From contig OX621253.1 in NCBI GenBank assembly GCA_951640165.1, positions 15,828,001 through 15,892,000 on the forward strand: DNA of 64,000 bases. Direction: 5' to 3'. A program made the translations under genes and the position numbers. This DNA is from Pseudoips prasinana (taxonomy: Eukaryota > Arthropoda > Insecta > Lepidoptera > Nolidae). The notes below the pieces were generated by a model. It ran no database searches. It saw nothing but the letters and a program-made list of their open reading frames with translations, and was not told the origin of the DNA. Positions 41,458 through 53,141 of this stretch are shown here, in pieces (position 1 is the first letter of the stretch; each line of letters starts with the position of its first letter).

Positions 41458-41765
41458 GTGTATAACTCATTGGTCTAGCGGTAGCGTGTTCAACTGCAGA
41501 TAATAAAGTCCTGGGTTCAAATCCCGGGTCGGGCCAAAAAGTGATTATGGGAATAATGAAGTCCTGGGTTCAATTCCCGGGTCGGGCCAAAAAGTGATTA
41601 TGGGATTTTTCCGTAAAAAGAAATTTCTCAGTATCAGCCCGAAGTCTGGGAGTTGACGATTTTACACCCCCATGCCTCGGAGAGCACGTAAAGCCGTCGT
41701 TCCTGTGCCTGACCTCTTTCCGGTCGTAACGCTAGTCGTCCCATCGGATCATGAGAGTGATGAAT
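41458..41765 (+). repeat. tRNA-related SINE, family S4, with duplicated head
   Basis: ATTGGTCTAGCGGTAGCGTG, then GTCCTGGGTTCAAATCCCGG and, 54 bp on, GTCCTGGGTTCAATTCCCGG, each followed by GTCGGGCCAAAAAGTGATTA. The body continues ATCAGCCCGAAGTCTGGGAG, GGAGAGCACGTAAAGCCG. Confidence 0.8.
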
Positions 41766-41833
41766 TGAAAGTGCAGGGGCACTTTCAATTCTACCTTTAA
41801 AATTTAGAGTGATACATTCTAAATTTTAAAGGT
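41762..41833. repeat. two adjacent perfect hairpins
   Basis: Hairpin 1: GAATTGAAAGTGC at 41,762-41,774 pairs with 41,779-41,791. Hairpin 2: ACCTTTAAAATTTAGA at 41,793-41,808 pairs with 41,818-41,833 around a 9-nt loop. They directly follow the SINE tail. Confidence 0.85.
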
Positions 41834-43344
41834 TCCCTGTATTAATCATTCATCATCAATAAAAAAATATGAATAATGTACTAGGCTCATATGAACAGTT
41901 GGGGACATTTCAAATTCCGTCCTGATTATATCCAAAGTTACACTAATATGACGGCAAAATCAAAGAGTTGATGTAGGTAAATAATAAACGGTTAAATATC
42001 TTTTAATATTCATGGAAGCGAGCCGCGCGCGTCGTAGATACCTAGGCGGCTCTTTTGAGTGGACTCAAAGACGCCGCCAAAGGGGCCGCGTTCGATGAAA
42101 GCCGCCAAATTCATCAAATATTGTGCAATTTCATTTATTTAATAAAAATATTAAAATCATCAGTTGTTCGTAAACTGTTGTCTATTTAGGTCGTGTTTAG
42201 TTACTAAATCGTCTAAAATGTCGTTTAGTAATGAGTAAAGTGTTCCGCGAAATCCTTAACTATGTCGTTTAGTGATCGTAATAATTTTGAACATTTCGTG
42301 CATTCATCTATGAAAGAATAGCCTCAGACGTGCACTTTGTGATGATGAGGATTCATAGGTCACAGAATTTAAGGCTGTTTAATTACGAGGAACCTATGTC
42401 GTGAAGGGTACAGTGTCGCGATGCAGGCCACGCCTCTTTATAACTAAGAAACATGAAAGCTTTACGATTCTATGAATATGTTGTACATGAGAGAGACTCG
42501 TGTTAGTTGGCAAGTCTTAGAGTCAAGCTTTCGGTGTCGGTGCAGATTTTAGTGAACGTGAAATAATGAAATTCTTCCATCAGTACTGAAAACAACTTCA
42601 ACTAGAAGTTAAACTATAAAAAGATTCTCGTAATGTGTTTGTGTATCACGTACTTATACGATGTAAAGTATCCAATAGCTATTCAGCAGTGCTATAAATA
42701 AAAACATAACTCGAAAATAAAACAAAATATGTGTAGTGAGTGCAATCGGAATCAAACTACCAGGCGTGCATAGAAACACAGAGGTATGTCAAACAATTTC
42801 TAGCGTAATAGTCAAGCGTCAGAATCAGCTGTGCTGTGTTAGTACGGATGTTCGTTATATCGATAAAAATACTTGTCGATATATTGAATGGTATATTATT
42901 TTACGATCAAGATTAAAATGATGGTATTTCGGTATGAGATTTTGTGTATAGGTAGGCTTAAGGAGACCGTATATGCCCCTTAAGTTACGTTCACTCTTTC
43001 TATTACACGTTGTATATTATATGACGCCGCCGCGCCATAACCAAAGACATGACAACCGCGATAGCGTGTTGGACTGAAGAGTTCTCTTTCAAAGCACCGA
43101 TTTTCCAAATTCTTGTGCGTATTAGAAATTAATTATCTAATATAAAAACGGTTTAGGAAATAATCATGAGGAACTCGCATGTTTAAAAATTCTCCAAAAT
43201 GTTCTCGATGACATCTGAAGTCCACCTGTCGGACTGTCCGGACTGTGGCCCTTTGAATGTGCCAGGAGGTCCTTCCCTGCTGTGGGACAATAATAGGCTG
43301 TATCATCAATCACAGATAAACGATGCACCCAGTTGTCAAGTCCA

Positions 43345-43560
43345 GTTATCATCGTCATCATGTCAGCCAAAGTACTTCCACTGCTGGACAAAAGCCTCCC
43401 CAACGATTGGGGGGATATTGCCATAATCGCCACGCTTCGCAGACGGGTTTGCGATCGGAGTTTGATGGTCATAGTTCACAGAAAAATGCTGCTGTCCCTT
43501 CTCTAGTTATTCGCAAGGTCGATTTCTACGCCCCCCCATGAGAGGAGATGGGATGATATG
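43345..43560. repeat. mixed RTE-tail / S3 fragments
   Basis: CATCGTCATCATGTCAGCC, CCACTGCTGGACAAAAGCC, then ATTGCCATAATCGCCACGCT and CAGACGGGTTTGCGATCG, ending ACGCCCCCCCATGAGAG. Confidence 0.6.
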
Positions 43561-43769
43561 ATATTCTATGCCGAAATAAAAACAAAGTGTTACTTATTAA
43601 TGAAATAATTTATTAGAGCACAGGAATACAACCAGAGTGATGTAACAAGAGATGTATAACATTTTAAACTCTATATAGTAAATAACACCTAAACAACATA
43701 ACATCACATGACAACAGCGAGGGCGACTAGAGCATTCGATCACCTCAGTGGCAACAATTGTACTTTCAA

Positions 43770-44743
43770 CTCTTAGTGTCTATACACACTGTGCCGAAGG
43801 GACGCGACCGAAGTTCGGCATTATTACGCCTGCAATGCTATTTGAAGTACTGACGACACATGCCGAAATTACGTTCCGTTATAGTGTACGGCTTAACTTC
43901 GGTCGGGCGTTAGTTCAGCGGCAACTTATTCTGTAGAGCACACATTATACACGACCGAAGTTCGGCATGACTGCGCCTGCAATGCTATTTGAACTACTGA
44001 CTACACATTATGCCGAAATTACGTTCCGTTAGATATAGCCTAACTTCGGCCGGGCATAAGTTCTGCGGCAACTTATTCTGTAGAGCACACATTAAACGCG
44101 ACCGATGTTCGGTTCGATTTCCGACGCAGATACGACGCTACAACAGCGCTCGAGACACTGAATACACACACTAAAGTAAAATATACGTATGTGTATAGCG
44201 CTAAATTAATAGATCACATTTGACACTTCATCAAAATTCAACAACGTAACATTAAACGGCGGGCGTAGAATATATTCGTAGTTAGAACTTCTTATTTTTT
44301 TTCAATAACGATTTATCTTTATTGTAATAATTACTAAATAAGGTCATTTTACAATTAACTTTACTAGTAACTGACAGATGTCAAATGTCATCAATTAAAT
44401 TGGCCCTACTGTAAGTTGCGCAATTGAATTTCTGCCGCATAAGGGCCTATGCACACCACGTTTTTTAAGCGAACCGTCCACGCGCGTTTCAAAACGAGCG
44501 TCGACGGCGCGCTTTTATCCTACAGAGCGGTTTATTTTTGTTTGTATCGACACAAACGCGATGATAACGCGCGTGTGTATCGCTACAAACGCGCGTCAAC
44601 GGCGCGCTTAAATAAGGTGGTGTGCATAGGCCCTAAGTTCAGCACTTACGGTGTCACATCTGCCGAATACGTCGGAACGTAAAATCAGCCGCGGAACTTT
44701 GGTCGCATACTTTCGGCATAGTGTGTTTAGACATTTAGAGTGG
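43770..44743. mobile_element. non-autonomous DNA transposon with long inverted repeats, nested MITE and 147-bp tandem copies
   Basis: Ends pair over about 45 bp: GTCTATACACACTGTGCCGA at the left and the complement of GCATAGTGTGTTTAGAC at the right, both continuing to a CGACC(G/A)AAGTTC motif. Within it, 147-bp units start at 43,806, 43,953 and (partial) 44,100, each with GACCGAAGTTCGGCAT or a close variant and, in the two full units, ACTTCGGTCGGGC or ACTTCGGCCGGGC. A MITE at 44,443-44,633 interrupts the right half. No ORF. Confidence 0.7.
44443..44633. mobile_element. PIF/Harbinger-type MITE (191 bp)
   Basis: Termini GGGCCTATGCACACCAC and its exact complement, flanked on both sides by TAA, the three-base duplication of PIF/Harbinger elements. 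The inside has repeated ACGCGCG and GGCGCGCTT motifs. No ORF. Confidence 0.75.
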
Positions 44744-46018
44744 ATACCTGTATAGAATAGCATTACGGGCAAAAATGAAGCAATGATGAAGTCTGTGTGC
44801 CACGCATATAAAGTGAGTTTACTGCAGATTGGCTGGAAATTGCTTCATTTTTGTTGCTACAAATTGAGTGGGCCGCTTGCAATTCTATAGGGTATATATG
44901 TACATACTTAGGCAATTAGGGTTCACGCTCCAAACTGTATGCTCAGAGTCCATAATAGTCAAGCTGATACTACCCAAATTTAAACATTTTTCACATTTAA
45001 ATTGTGGAATTAATGCCCAGTAAAACATTGGATTTTCATGGAAAAAATAAATAATATAGAAATATAGCAATAAATGGCATGTTTGCATTACCAAGTGGTC
45101 GGTAGTCATTTTGATTAAAAAATAACTGGTTTAATATTATTTACCGTTCCCATAATAACAATTCTGAACAACAGTATCGAACCGTGAACCTCCAAAACCC
45201 TGTATATTCTAAGTTTCAATTATTGTTTGAAGATTCATTTCAAACTCTTTAATTATGAACCGCGAAAGATTAAATTTAAATTTTTACAAAGATTTGTTAA
45301 AGTCCCATGAAATTTTAAAGATGCGATACTTGAAAAACGTATAGCTAATATTAATTACTAACAAATACAATGATTGCTGTTACAATATCATTTTAGGCAC
45401 ATTGTTCTTTAATACAATACAATACAAATAATGTTGTAATTGTTAATTTATGAATCATAAAAACCTTAAAACTTAATTATATTTTACATATTTTATAAGA
45501 TTCACATTCACTTAAGGACATACTTATCCTAAGTATGTATCCTTGATATTTTATATACAAATATTAATTAATTAAATTATAATTATATGAGAGCGTCATT
45601 TTTAGATTAAAATAAAAAAAATACAAAAATGGCTGAAAACAGATTTTTTCCTAGCGTTATTAGGTTATCATATATTGTTGGTTAATTTTAATTTTTAATT
45701 TATTTATTTATTTTTATGTTACTTATTTTTTTTTACAGGGACATATCCGATGATTGAGATTTGCTAAAATTAGAAGAGATGTTGACGTTGAAATTAGTTT
45801 GTAAAATTATAAAATTCCACCATTGGCGCAATTTTTAAGAGGAGTTAACGCAAGAGTTCTTATACATATTCCATACGCTCAGTGACACCCACCTTAAAGT
45901 AATTGACGTCTAACTAACGATTACTATAATAAATACTTAAACAATCACTCTCACTATGCTATGAACGGATAATTTACAGTACATTCATACATACACTGTC
46001 CGCCAGGAATATATGAAT
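44744..46018. other. intergenic, no recognised feature
   Basis: AT-rich; no coding signal or recognisable repeat. Confidence 0.5.
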
Positions 46019-46020
46019 CA

Positions 46021-46190
46021 CTAGCTGTGCTCCGCGGTTTACCCGCGTTAAACTTTATAAATTATAGCCTATGTGTTATTCGGATATATAAGCTATATTG
46101 CTACAAAGTTTCATCAAAATCCGTCCGGTAGTTTTTGCGTGAAAGAGTAAAGAACATACACACTCACACACTTTCGCCTTTATAATATTA
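46021..46190 (+). repeat. 'AGCTGTGC' dispersed repeat, copy 3, ended by mariner copy 3
   Basis: AGCTGTGCTCCGCGGTTTAC, CCGCGTTAAACTTTATAAAT, then TTTGCGTGAAAGAGTAAAG, ACTTTCGCCTTTATAATAT. The mariner is inserted at the TA that follows, and TTAGTATGATG resumes after it. Confidence 0.65.
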
Positions 46191-47472
46191 GGTCTTTACC
46201 TATGAAATTGCCGTTCTGCAGTACTGGCCATTTCAAATCAAAATAATTTTTGTTTGGCTAAGAATTCTAATTTCAAATTAATTTTATTTTAAAAACATGG
46301 ATTCTTTTGTCCAAAAGTAGTCATTTCTTTATTGATTAGTGTTACATTTTCATCGCATTTCAATCTTTTTCGTCATCATGGATACGTTAAAAATTCGAGT
46401 AATTATGGAATATGAGTACCGTCGTGGCAGCAACGCGGCACAAGCGGCACACAACATCAACGACGTTTACGGAGCTAACACTACAAACCAACGCACCACC
46501 TGTTATTGGTTTGCTCGCTTCCGTTCTGGAAATTTCGACCTGAAAAATGAACCTCGCGGTCGTCCGAAGACTTTGGTCGACAATGACGAATTAAAGGCGG
46601 TTGTGGAAGCTGATGATACACAATCTACGGCTGAATTAGCAGCAGCTTTCGACGTTAGCGTCAAAACAATATTGGTCCATTTGCGTCAAATTGGCAAGGT
46701 AAAAAAGCTTGACAAATGGGTGCCCCACGAACTCAATGATCGCCAGCGCGAAGTACGCGTCGAGACGTGCCTTGCACTGCTCAACAGACACACAAATGAA
46801 GGAATTTTGAACCGCATTGTTACCTGCGATGAAAAATGGATTCTGTTTGATAACCGCAAGCGCTCAGCAAGTTGGTTGGATCCTGGTTCAGCACCTAAAC
46901 AATGCCCTAAACGAAAACTTACCCCTAGAAAAGTGATGGTCACTGTTTGGTGGTCTAGCGCCGGTGTGATTCATCACAGCTTCTTACCAAACGGGGTGAG
47001 CATTACTGCAGATGTGTACTGTGAAGAACTGAGCACAATGATGGAGAAGCTGGCGCATCTCCAACCAGAATTGGTCAATCGCTCGTCTCCGCTGCTCCTG
47101 CACGACAACGCGCGACCTCATACTGCACAGCAGACGGTCTCCAAGTTGCAAGAACTGGGGTTGGAAGCTCTCCGTCATCCGCCCTACTCACCAGACCTTG
47201 CGCCTACAGACTACTACTTTTTCCAGAATTTGGATAACTTCTTGGCGGGAAAAAAATTCAATACCCGAGAGGCAGTACAAAATGCCTTTGAAGAATTTGT
47301 TGCCTCCCGTCCAGCTGATTTCTTTAAGAAGGGCATCAATAAACTGCCACTGCGATGGCAAAGATGCATTGATTGCATGGGTGATTACTTCGATTAATAC
47401 AAATAAAAAAATTCATGAAAAAAATTCGTTTAAATTTTTTCATACAAAACGGCAATTTCATAGGTAAAGACC
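46191..47472 (+). mobile_element. mariner copy 3, full length (1,282 bp)
   Basis: Same ends, length and TA flanks as copies 1 and 2. It is intergenic and inserted at the 3' end of the preceding dispersed repeat. Confidence 0.97.
46378..47397 (+). CDS. mariner transposase, copy 3 (339 aa)
   Basis: Open from MDTLKIRV to the stop, with WVPHEL and the full D,D34D triad (TCDEKW, HDNARPH, SPDLAPTDYYFF). By majority among the three copies it looks closest to the ancestral sequence, with private changes AAHNI (others AARNI) and QPELV (others QPALV). Confidence 0.95.
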   Translation: MDTLKIRVIMEYEYRRGSNAAQAAHNINDVYGANTTNQRTTCYWFARFRSGNFDLKNEPRGRPKTLVDNDELKAVVEADDTQSTAELAAAFDVSVKTILVHLRQIGKVKKLDKWVPHELNDRQREVRVETCLALLNRHTNEGILNRIVTCDEKWILFDNRKRSASWLDPGSAPKQCPKRKLTPRKVMVTVWWSSAGVIHHSFLPNGVSITADVYCEELSTMMEKLAHLQPELVNRSSPLLLHDNARPHTAQQTVSKLQELGLEALRHPPYSPDLAPTDYYFFQNLDNFLAGKKFNTREAVQNAFEEFVASRPADFFKKGINKLPLRWQRCIDCMGDYFD

Positions 47473-50400
47473 TATTATTAGTATGATGATGAATTTAGAT
47501 TTTTGTTATATAATGTTTTAAATAAAATTTCAGGCTTTCGTCTCAACAAACCCTATATACATATTTTCGCAGTAATGTCACTCAATAATAAAAAGCTGAC
47601 ACATATTATAGATTTACGCCAATCCTTTTATTAGTTACAGTACGAGATTTTCGCCAACAAACTGTGTAATGCAGTTTGGCGAATACTAATATTAATTTAA
47701 TGTGTATTCCTTATTTTTATAATAAATAAAAAAAAAAAAAAAAATAAGATATAGTGGACGAAAACCTATAATAAAAGTGACTAGTGACACTGACGGCTAA
47801 GGCATGGGTCGTGGGTTCGATCCCCATCCAGGAAAAATCTTTGTGTGACGAGCACGAAAATGTGTTCTGTCTGGCGTAAGTTATCTATAAAATGTATGTA
47901 TTTAGACATATATAAGTATGTTCATCAGTTGTCATAGAACTCTGCCTAGGTTGAGATTAGATGGTAGTGTGTTAGTTGTCCCAAAATATTAATTAGATAT
48001 TTATCATAAAACTATTAAAACTAAAAAACTATTACAAATATCAGACGCATAGCTTTTCCTTATATTAAATGCACTAGATACAACCGGGATAAATTAAAAT
48101 TAAAAAGTCGTAATTCTACGAGATTCTTTTGTTTATGGTGTTTTTTTAAATACACAAATATACTTCCCATACAAGAATGACGATTAGCTCATGAATGTTG
48201 TGTGGTGATTCAAGAAAATATGTTTCGTACTTCATAAACTGATTATGTTTCATTTGTTCAGTTTCATGGGTAGATAGGTCTGTAAGCTCTCTATAATAAT
48301 TTCTCCTCTACTATGATATTTATTAAGTGAGGTTTAAATATAAATATACTTGTAAAAAATATCATTTCCATTTCTCTATGCCATCACTTATTAGGGCTGG
48401 CCGAATATTTTTGAAACACCAGTAAAAAGAGAATGATGTGAAAATAAATAAATAATATCCTGGGATATTACTCAGATACGGCCATCTGATCCCAAACTAA
48501 GCAGTGTCTATGTAGTTGTGCTATGGAAACCAAATAACTGATATAATACATATACTACTTTTCTTTTATAGATGATCACACCCAGACTCAGGACAAACAG
48601 ACATGTACATGTACACACAAATATCTGTCCCGGGTGGGTCAAATTCATGACCTGCGGCGTGAAAGGCAATTGACACCAACCAAGCCAAACGGCCCGTCCG
48701 ATATTTTTTAGTTGTGGTTTTTATATATATTTCCATTTCAATATGTCATCATTTCTGGCTGGCTGAATATTTTAGAACATTAATAAAAAGTGAATGACGT
48801 GAAAATATCTGTAACGTGGTTCATTTGTTCCTGGCCGGACTTGTTACATAGAAAACTAACAACTATCGATATAAGAGCACTGGCAGTGGTATGGCTGTTA
48901 CAACACTACGTGCGTACGTACATACTCATTTCTCATAATTTCCAAATTAAATTCAAAAATACATACATATCTATTTCAAGATAACTATAGTCAATACATT
49001 TCTATAACTTGTAGGAACGCAATTTTGATATATTTTTACGCTAATTTCAACCGTCTTTCGTTATAACTATGTGTTTATATGTATCTATTTGCTACGGATT
49101 AACAATGTTCGTTATATGTTTATATATGAGGTTATTTTATGTTACCCATTAAAATGAGAAAAAGTGTAGAACACCGGTTTGCAACTTTAGCCAGATATGA
49201 TTAAGTATATCCTTTGTTAAAGGAGACTAGTCATCTTAGCGCACAAGAATTATAGATATCAAGTGCAGGACGATGGCTTTATGAGCTCTCCGAAACATGG
49301 GTATATCATCATATCGGCCGAAAGACGCCAACTGCTGGCCAAAGGCCTCCTCTAAGGTCTCCACAATTGCCGGTCTTGCACTATCCGCATCCAGCGACTT
49401 CCAGCGATCCTCACAAGAACATCGGCAAATTTAAAGACCCAAGACTAGTTTTAATTTTTTTTCTTGAAAGATATAACACTTATTTGCCTGACCCAGCATT
49501 TGGACCCAGGATTAATGTAATACGCTTTTGCATAATTATTATCAGAGATCGGATACATTTTACCTAAAGTAGAGATGTTGGCTAACTAACTCTTCCTTGT
49601 TTTTTTCTGATTAAATTCGTTAGGGGATCCAAGACAGTTAAAGCGATTCCCTGGGACATGCCTGAGCCTCAGCGCTCAGTGTCATTTCATTGTGTGCCAC
49701 TGTTGATCCTGGCTTACAGGAGTTGCAGTGGGGGGTAAGAGGGAGGGGCTAGTCCCGAGATGTTGGCTATCATGGAAATATATTTAAAAAAAAATTGAGA
49801 GCATTGTTATAAACTATAATTTAATAGGACACGGATAAGTTAACACTACCCAAATAATCAAAGCACAAATTTAAATATTAGATACTAGCGGCCCGGTACG
49901 TGCTTCGCTACGTTTTTAAGTATTAGTACAAATTGTTTGTATATGAGAGTAGATATAGATTTTACACCTTTTCAAGACTTTTTTTTAAATTTTCTCTACG
50001 TACAAACCTTCCCTGGACTTCCACGAATAATTCAAGACCAAAATTAGCCAAATCGGTAAAGGCGTTGTTGAGTTATAACATTACAACGAAAAGTGGCATT
50101 GATTTTTATATATATAGATTCCGAAAATAAAACGATCCAATTTCCACAAATTGCAAAATTTACCCTGTTGCAGCGTAATGTGGTGGCTTTTACCTAGTTG
50201 TATTAATAGTGACTTTTGACGAATTAAAATATTCTAAGAAGCAGCCAAAAATGAATTTTAGGTAAATATGCATCCGAATATCCGACCTATTCACTTCCAA
50301 GATGAAAAAGAAAGGTGGCGATCAGGTGAAGTATTTATGTAGAGTCAATATTGTTATTTCGCAAAGTGATGTTCTATAAATTATTCAGTTTAATGTGTAG

Positions 50401-50695
50401 AAATAACAAATAAATGTTACAAACACAACAATTACTAACATTTGTAAAAACATGATTAACCTGAACGGACAATATATAAATACTTGTTAATTTTAGTTAA
50501 AAACTAATATGAGTACAGTCTTATAAAGCGAGTTAGCGAGTAAATAAGTTATTGAGAGCATTTTTATAGAATATAATTAAATACAACATACCCAAATTAT
50601 CAAAGACCAAATATAAATATTAGATATCCCGAAAATAAATGCAGATTTAATATATAGAGACAAAACAGTTTAAAATTCCGGGTTTTCTTAATAAT

Positions 50696-50998
50696 AAATA
50701 ATGTCCTCCCGGCCGAATTTCAGCCACGGCGGCCAGTCTCAATGGAGATTAGCCAATTGGGCAGGACACATTATAGTGCACAAGTGTGTGCTCAAACAGG
50801 AGCACTTTCGCTTCCATCACTCATGACCTTATGGGACGACTAGCGACACGACCGGAAAGAGGTCAGGTACATGAGCTACGGCTTTACGTGTTCTTCGGGC
50901 TGATACTGAGAAAATTCCTTTTTACGGAAAAATCCTAAAATCACTTTTTGGCCCGAACCGGGATTTGAATCCAGGACCTCATTATCGCTGGACCAACG
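50696..50998 (-). repeat. tRNA-related SINE, family S4
   Basis: Contains GGCCGAATTTCAGCC, ACGACCGGAAAGAGGTCAGG, TTCGGGCTGATACTGAG, CGGGATTTGAATCCAGGACC, the complement of the plus-strand copies. Confidence 0.75.
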
Positions 50999-51436
50999 TT
51001 TTCTTAATAAACTATTAATACTAGACATATCTAACCTAAAAATACCTTTGTTAGATAACTTAATGTGAACACCGTCACCTTATCAAGTTATCAATAAGTA
51101 TAGTATGTTTACTTACAACTTGATATTATACATTACTTGTGCAAAGACGTCTAGTACGCCACGCGAATATTCCTAAGATATGGATACCTGAGCCGGTACC
51201 TCTAAATTATTATATTTTGCCTATCTAAGTACATGTTGTAATATTCATATTTAAATTCTAAACATTGATAATATTCCATCTCATAAATTCCTCCATTAAC
51301 ATATACAAATTCATATACACGCCAAAATTAATTAAAATATTTACTAAATAACGTATTAAAAACATAACACCCGTCTTCAAGTTCGCTAGAACAACATTTA
51401 TATGGGAACATTTGAGAATATTCCCTATGGAATATA

Positions 51437-51755
51437 ATAATAATAAAGTCCTCCTAGCCGAATTTCGGCCACGGCGACCAATGTCAATGGAGACCAGTCT
51501 CAATGGGCGTTTTCTATTCCGTCAGTCTCCTGATCCGATGTGACGACAAGCGACAAGACCAGAAAGAGGTCAGGTACGGGACCGACGGCTTTAGTGCTCC
51601 CAGAGGCACATAATACCCCTAGCTCCCTGACTTCGGGCTGATACTGAGATTTTTTCTTTTTATAGAGTAATCCCAAAATCACTTTCAGCCCAACTCGGGA
51701 TTTGAACTCAGGACCTCGTTATCTGTGGTTGAACACGCTACCGCTAGACAACGAG
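51437..51755 (-). repeat. tRNA-related SINE, family S4
   Basis: Contains GCCGAATTTCGGCC, CCAGAAAGAGGTCAGGTACG, CTTCGGGCTGATACTGAG, TTTGAACTCAGGACCTCG and CTACCGCTAGACAACGAGG. Confidence 0.75.
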
Positions 51756-52285
51756 GCAGTATATAAACAGTTCACAAGCAATGGAGAAATCGCACATACA
51801 GTAAAGTTGTTTAAAGTCGGTAAAAATGAGCAAAATTGAGGCGCAAAATGTTGCTACAACAATGAAAATAACTACATCCTTAAATAATAATATCACAAAA
51901 ATAAATATTATATTCTAACTCCTACCATACTACATAACATGATTAGTTACATTTAAAAACCAAAACCGATCTCAACTATGATGAGTTTAATTTATTTTAA
52001 TTTTTAACATTCAGCGCTTGGTTTTTTATATTTTGAACGCAAATTAAAGCATTTCTAATATACAATGGGCTATAAAATGTAGTATATTTTGTATAATAAC
52101 TACGTTTAACAACATCATTTGATATTTATACTCTGTGAATAGATAGTTACAATTAAGAGTTTTATATAACATTAATTTTACAAGTATCACTGTTAACTCA
52201 CTATGTTTTAAATTCTTCTACTAGATTATTTATATCAGTAAGATCTATATTCAAAGTTCTTTTGAAGTTTAAATATAAAATTTTA

Positions 52286-52530
52286 ACAAAACCGACTTCA
52301 AAAAGACTAGAAATATAGGAAATGCAAATTTAAGACTTATTTGTTTTCTCATGGATGCCATAGTCAGAGCTGGACTAAATTAAAATGGGACCGCATGGGA
52401 AGCACCACCTTTCAAATAACAAAAGAATATTCCAAATCGGTGCACTCAGTCGAAAGTTTTGAGGTAACAAACATAAAAAATACAGTCGAATTGAGAACCT
52501 CCTCCTTCTTGAAGTCGGTTAAAAAGACAA
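52286..52530. mobile_element. MITE-like element with AACCGACTTCAA ends
   Basis: Left AAAACCGACTTCAAAAAG and right CTTGAAGTCGGTTAAAAAG form inverted ends; the inside has TTGAGAACCTCCTCCTTCTT. This type is common in lepidopteran genomes. Confidence 0.6.
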
Positions 52531-53141
52531 TAAATAGGATATTATGGACAGCATGACTTTTCTATAATTGATTTGCTGTACCTTCTAAAGGAGTACCATA
52601 ATAAGCGGGTCAAAATAACTTGAATATATTTAAGGGCATATCTGTGGCATATTTGGCATGTGCTTGTTCATAGATTGTACTAATTGTCAATATCCAACCA
52701 CACGCTGACGATCTAAAGGTCATAAGTGCCATGTTTTTAACATCCAATCTGAGTCCAGAAACCGCCTTTAATTACAATGTTTATTAGAGATATCCGAAGA
52801 TTTTTGTATAGATCAAGCTTGGCCCCGATTTATATCTCTTTCAATGAAAGTATTTTTGATTTGTTTCATTTTGTGCAGACGTTCCGAAGGTTAGTAAGAC
52901 ATCGAGTTAATTTTTTTGTGTGACCCGTAAGTATTTGTTCTGAGTGTGGTCTATATATTTGAAAATTAGCCCAGGACACAGGGAATAATTACCAAAATTT
53001 GGAGCTATTAAATGCCACCATTAATTATGACGAAGTAAGATAATTTGCACTTTGAATTTGAGTTGATCATATTGGTTAACCGCGTTTACTATTCAGATAT
53101 ATTGCTTAAGGTTACAAATAAATAAAAAATATGTACAGCAT

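Larger units (their letters stand above)
41266..42040 (+). repeat. about 175-bp direct repeats flanking a SINE
   Basis: Copies at 41,266-41,446 and 41,864-42,040 share AATATGAATAATGTACTAGG, CTCATATGAACA, ATTCCGTCCTGATT, TTGATGTAGGTAAATAATAA and GGTTAAATAT, with about 15-20% differences by eye. Confidence 0.75.
40610..43025. mobile_element. non-autonomous DNA element with about 100-bp inverted repeats (2.4 kb)
   Basis: Left arm ACAACGTGTAACAGAAAGTG, GAACGTAACTTAAGGGG and inward CTACCTATGGACGAAAC. The right arm is the diverged complement (CCCCTTAAGTTACGTTCAC, TCTTTCTATTACACGTTGTA; inward TTTGTGTATAGGTAG). Inside are a SINE S4, two direct repeats and two hairpins. No transposase. Exact ends and target duplication are not resolved. 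Confidence 0.6.
47473..52285. other. intergenic region with SINEs only
   Basis: Holds SINE S2 at 47,785-47,995 (+) and 48,459-48,700 (-), an RTE fragment at 49,305-49,425, and SINE S4 at 50,696-50,998 (-) and 51,437-51,755 (-). The rest is AT-rich; no gene is seen. Confidence 0.55.

Noticed and set aside
41458..41535. tRNA gene
   Set aside because: The tRNA-like head belongs to SINE S4, recurs in several copies and has a duplicated box B region.
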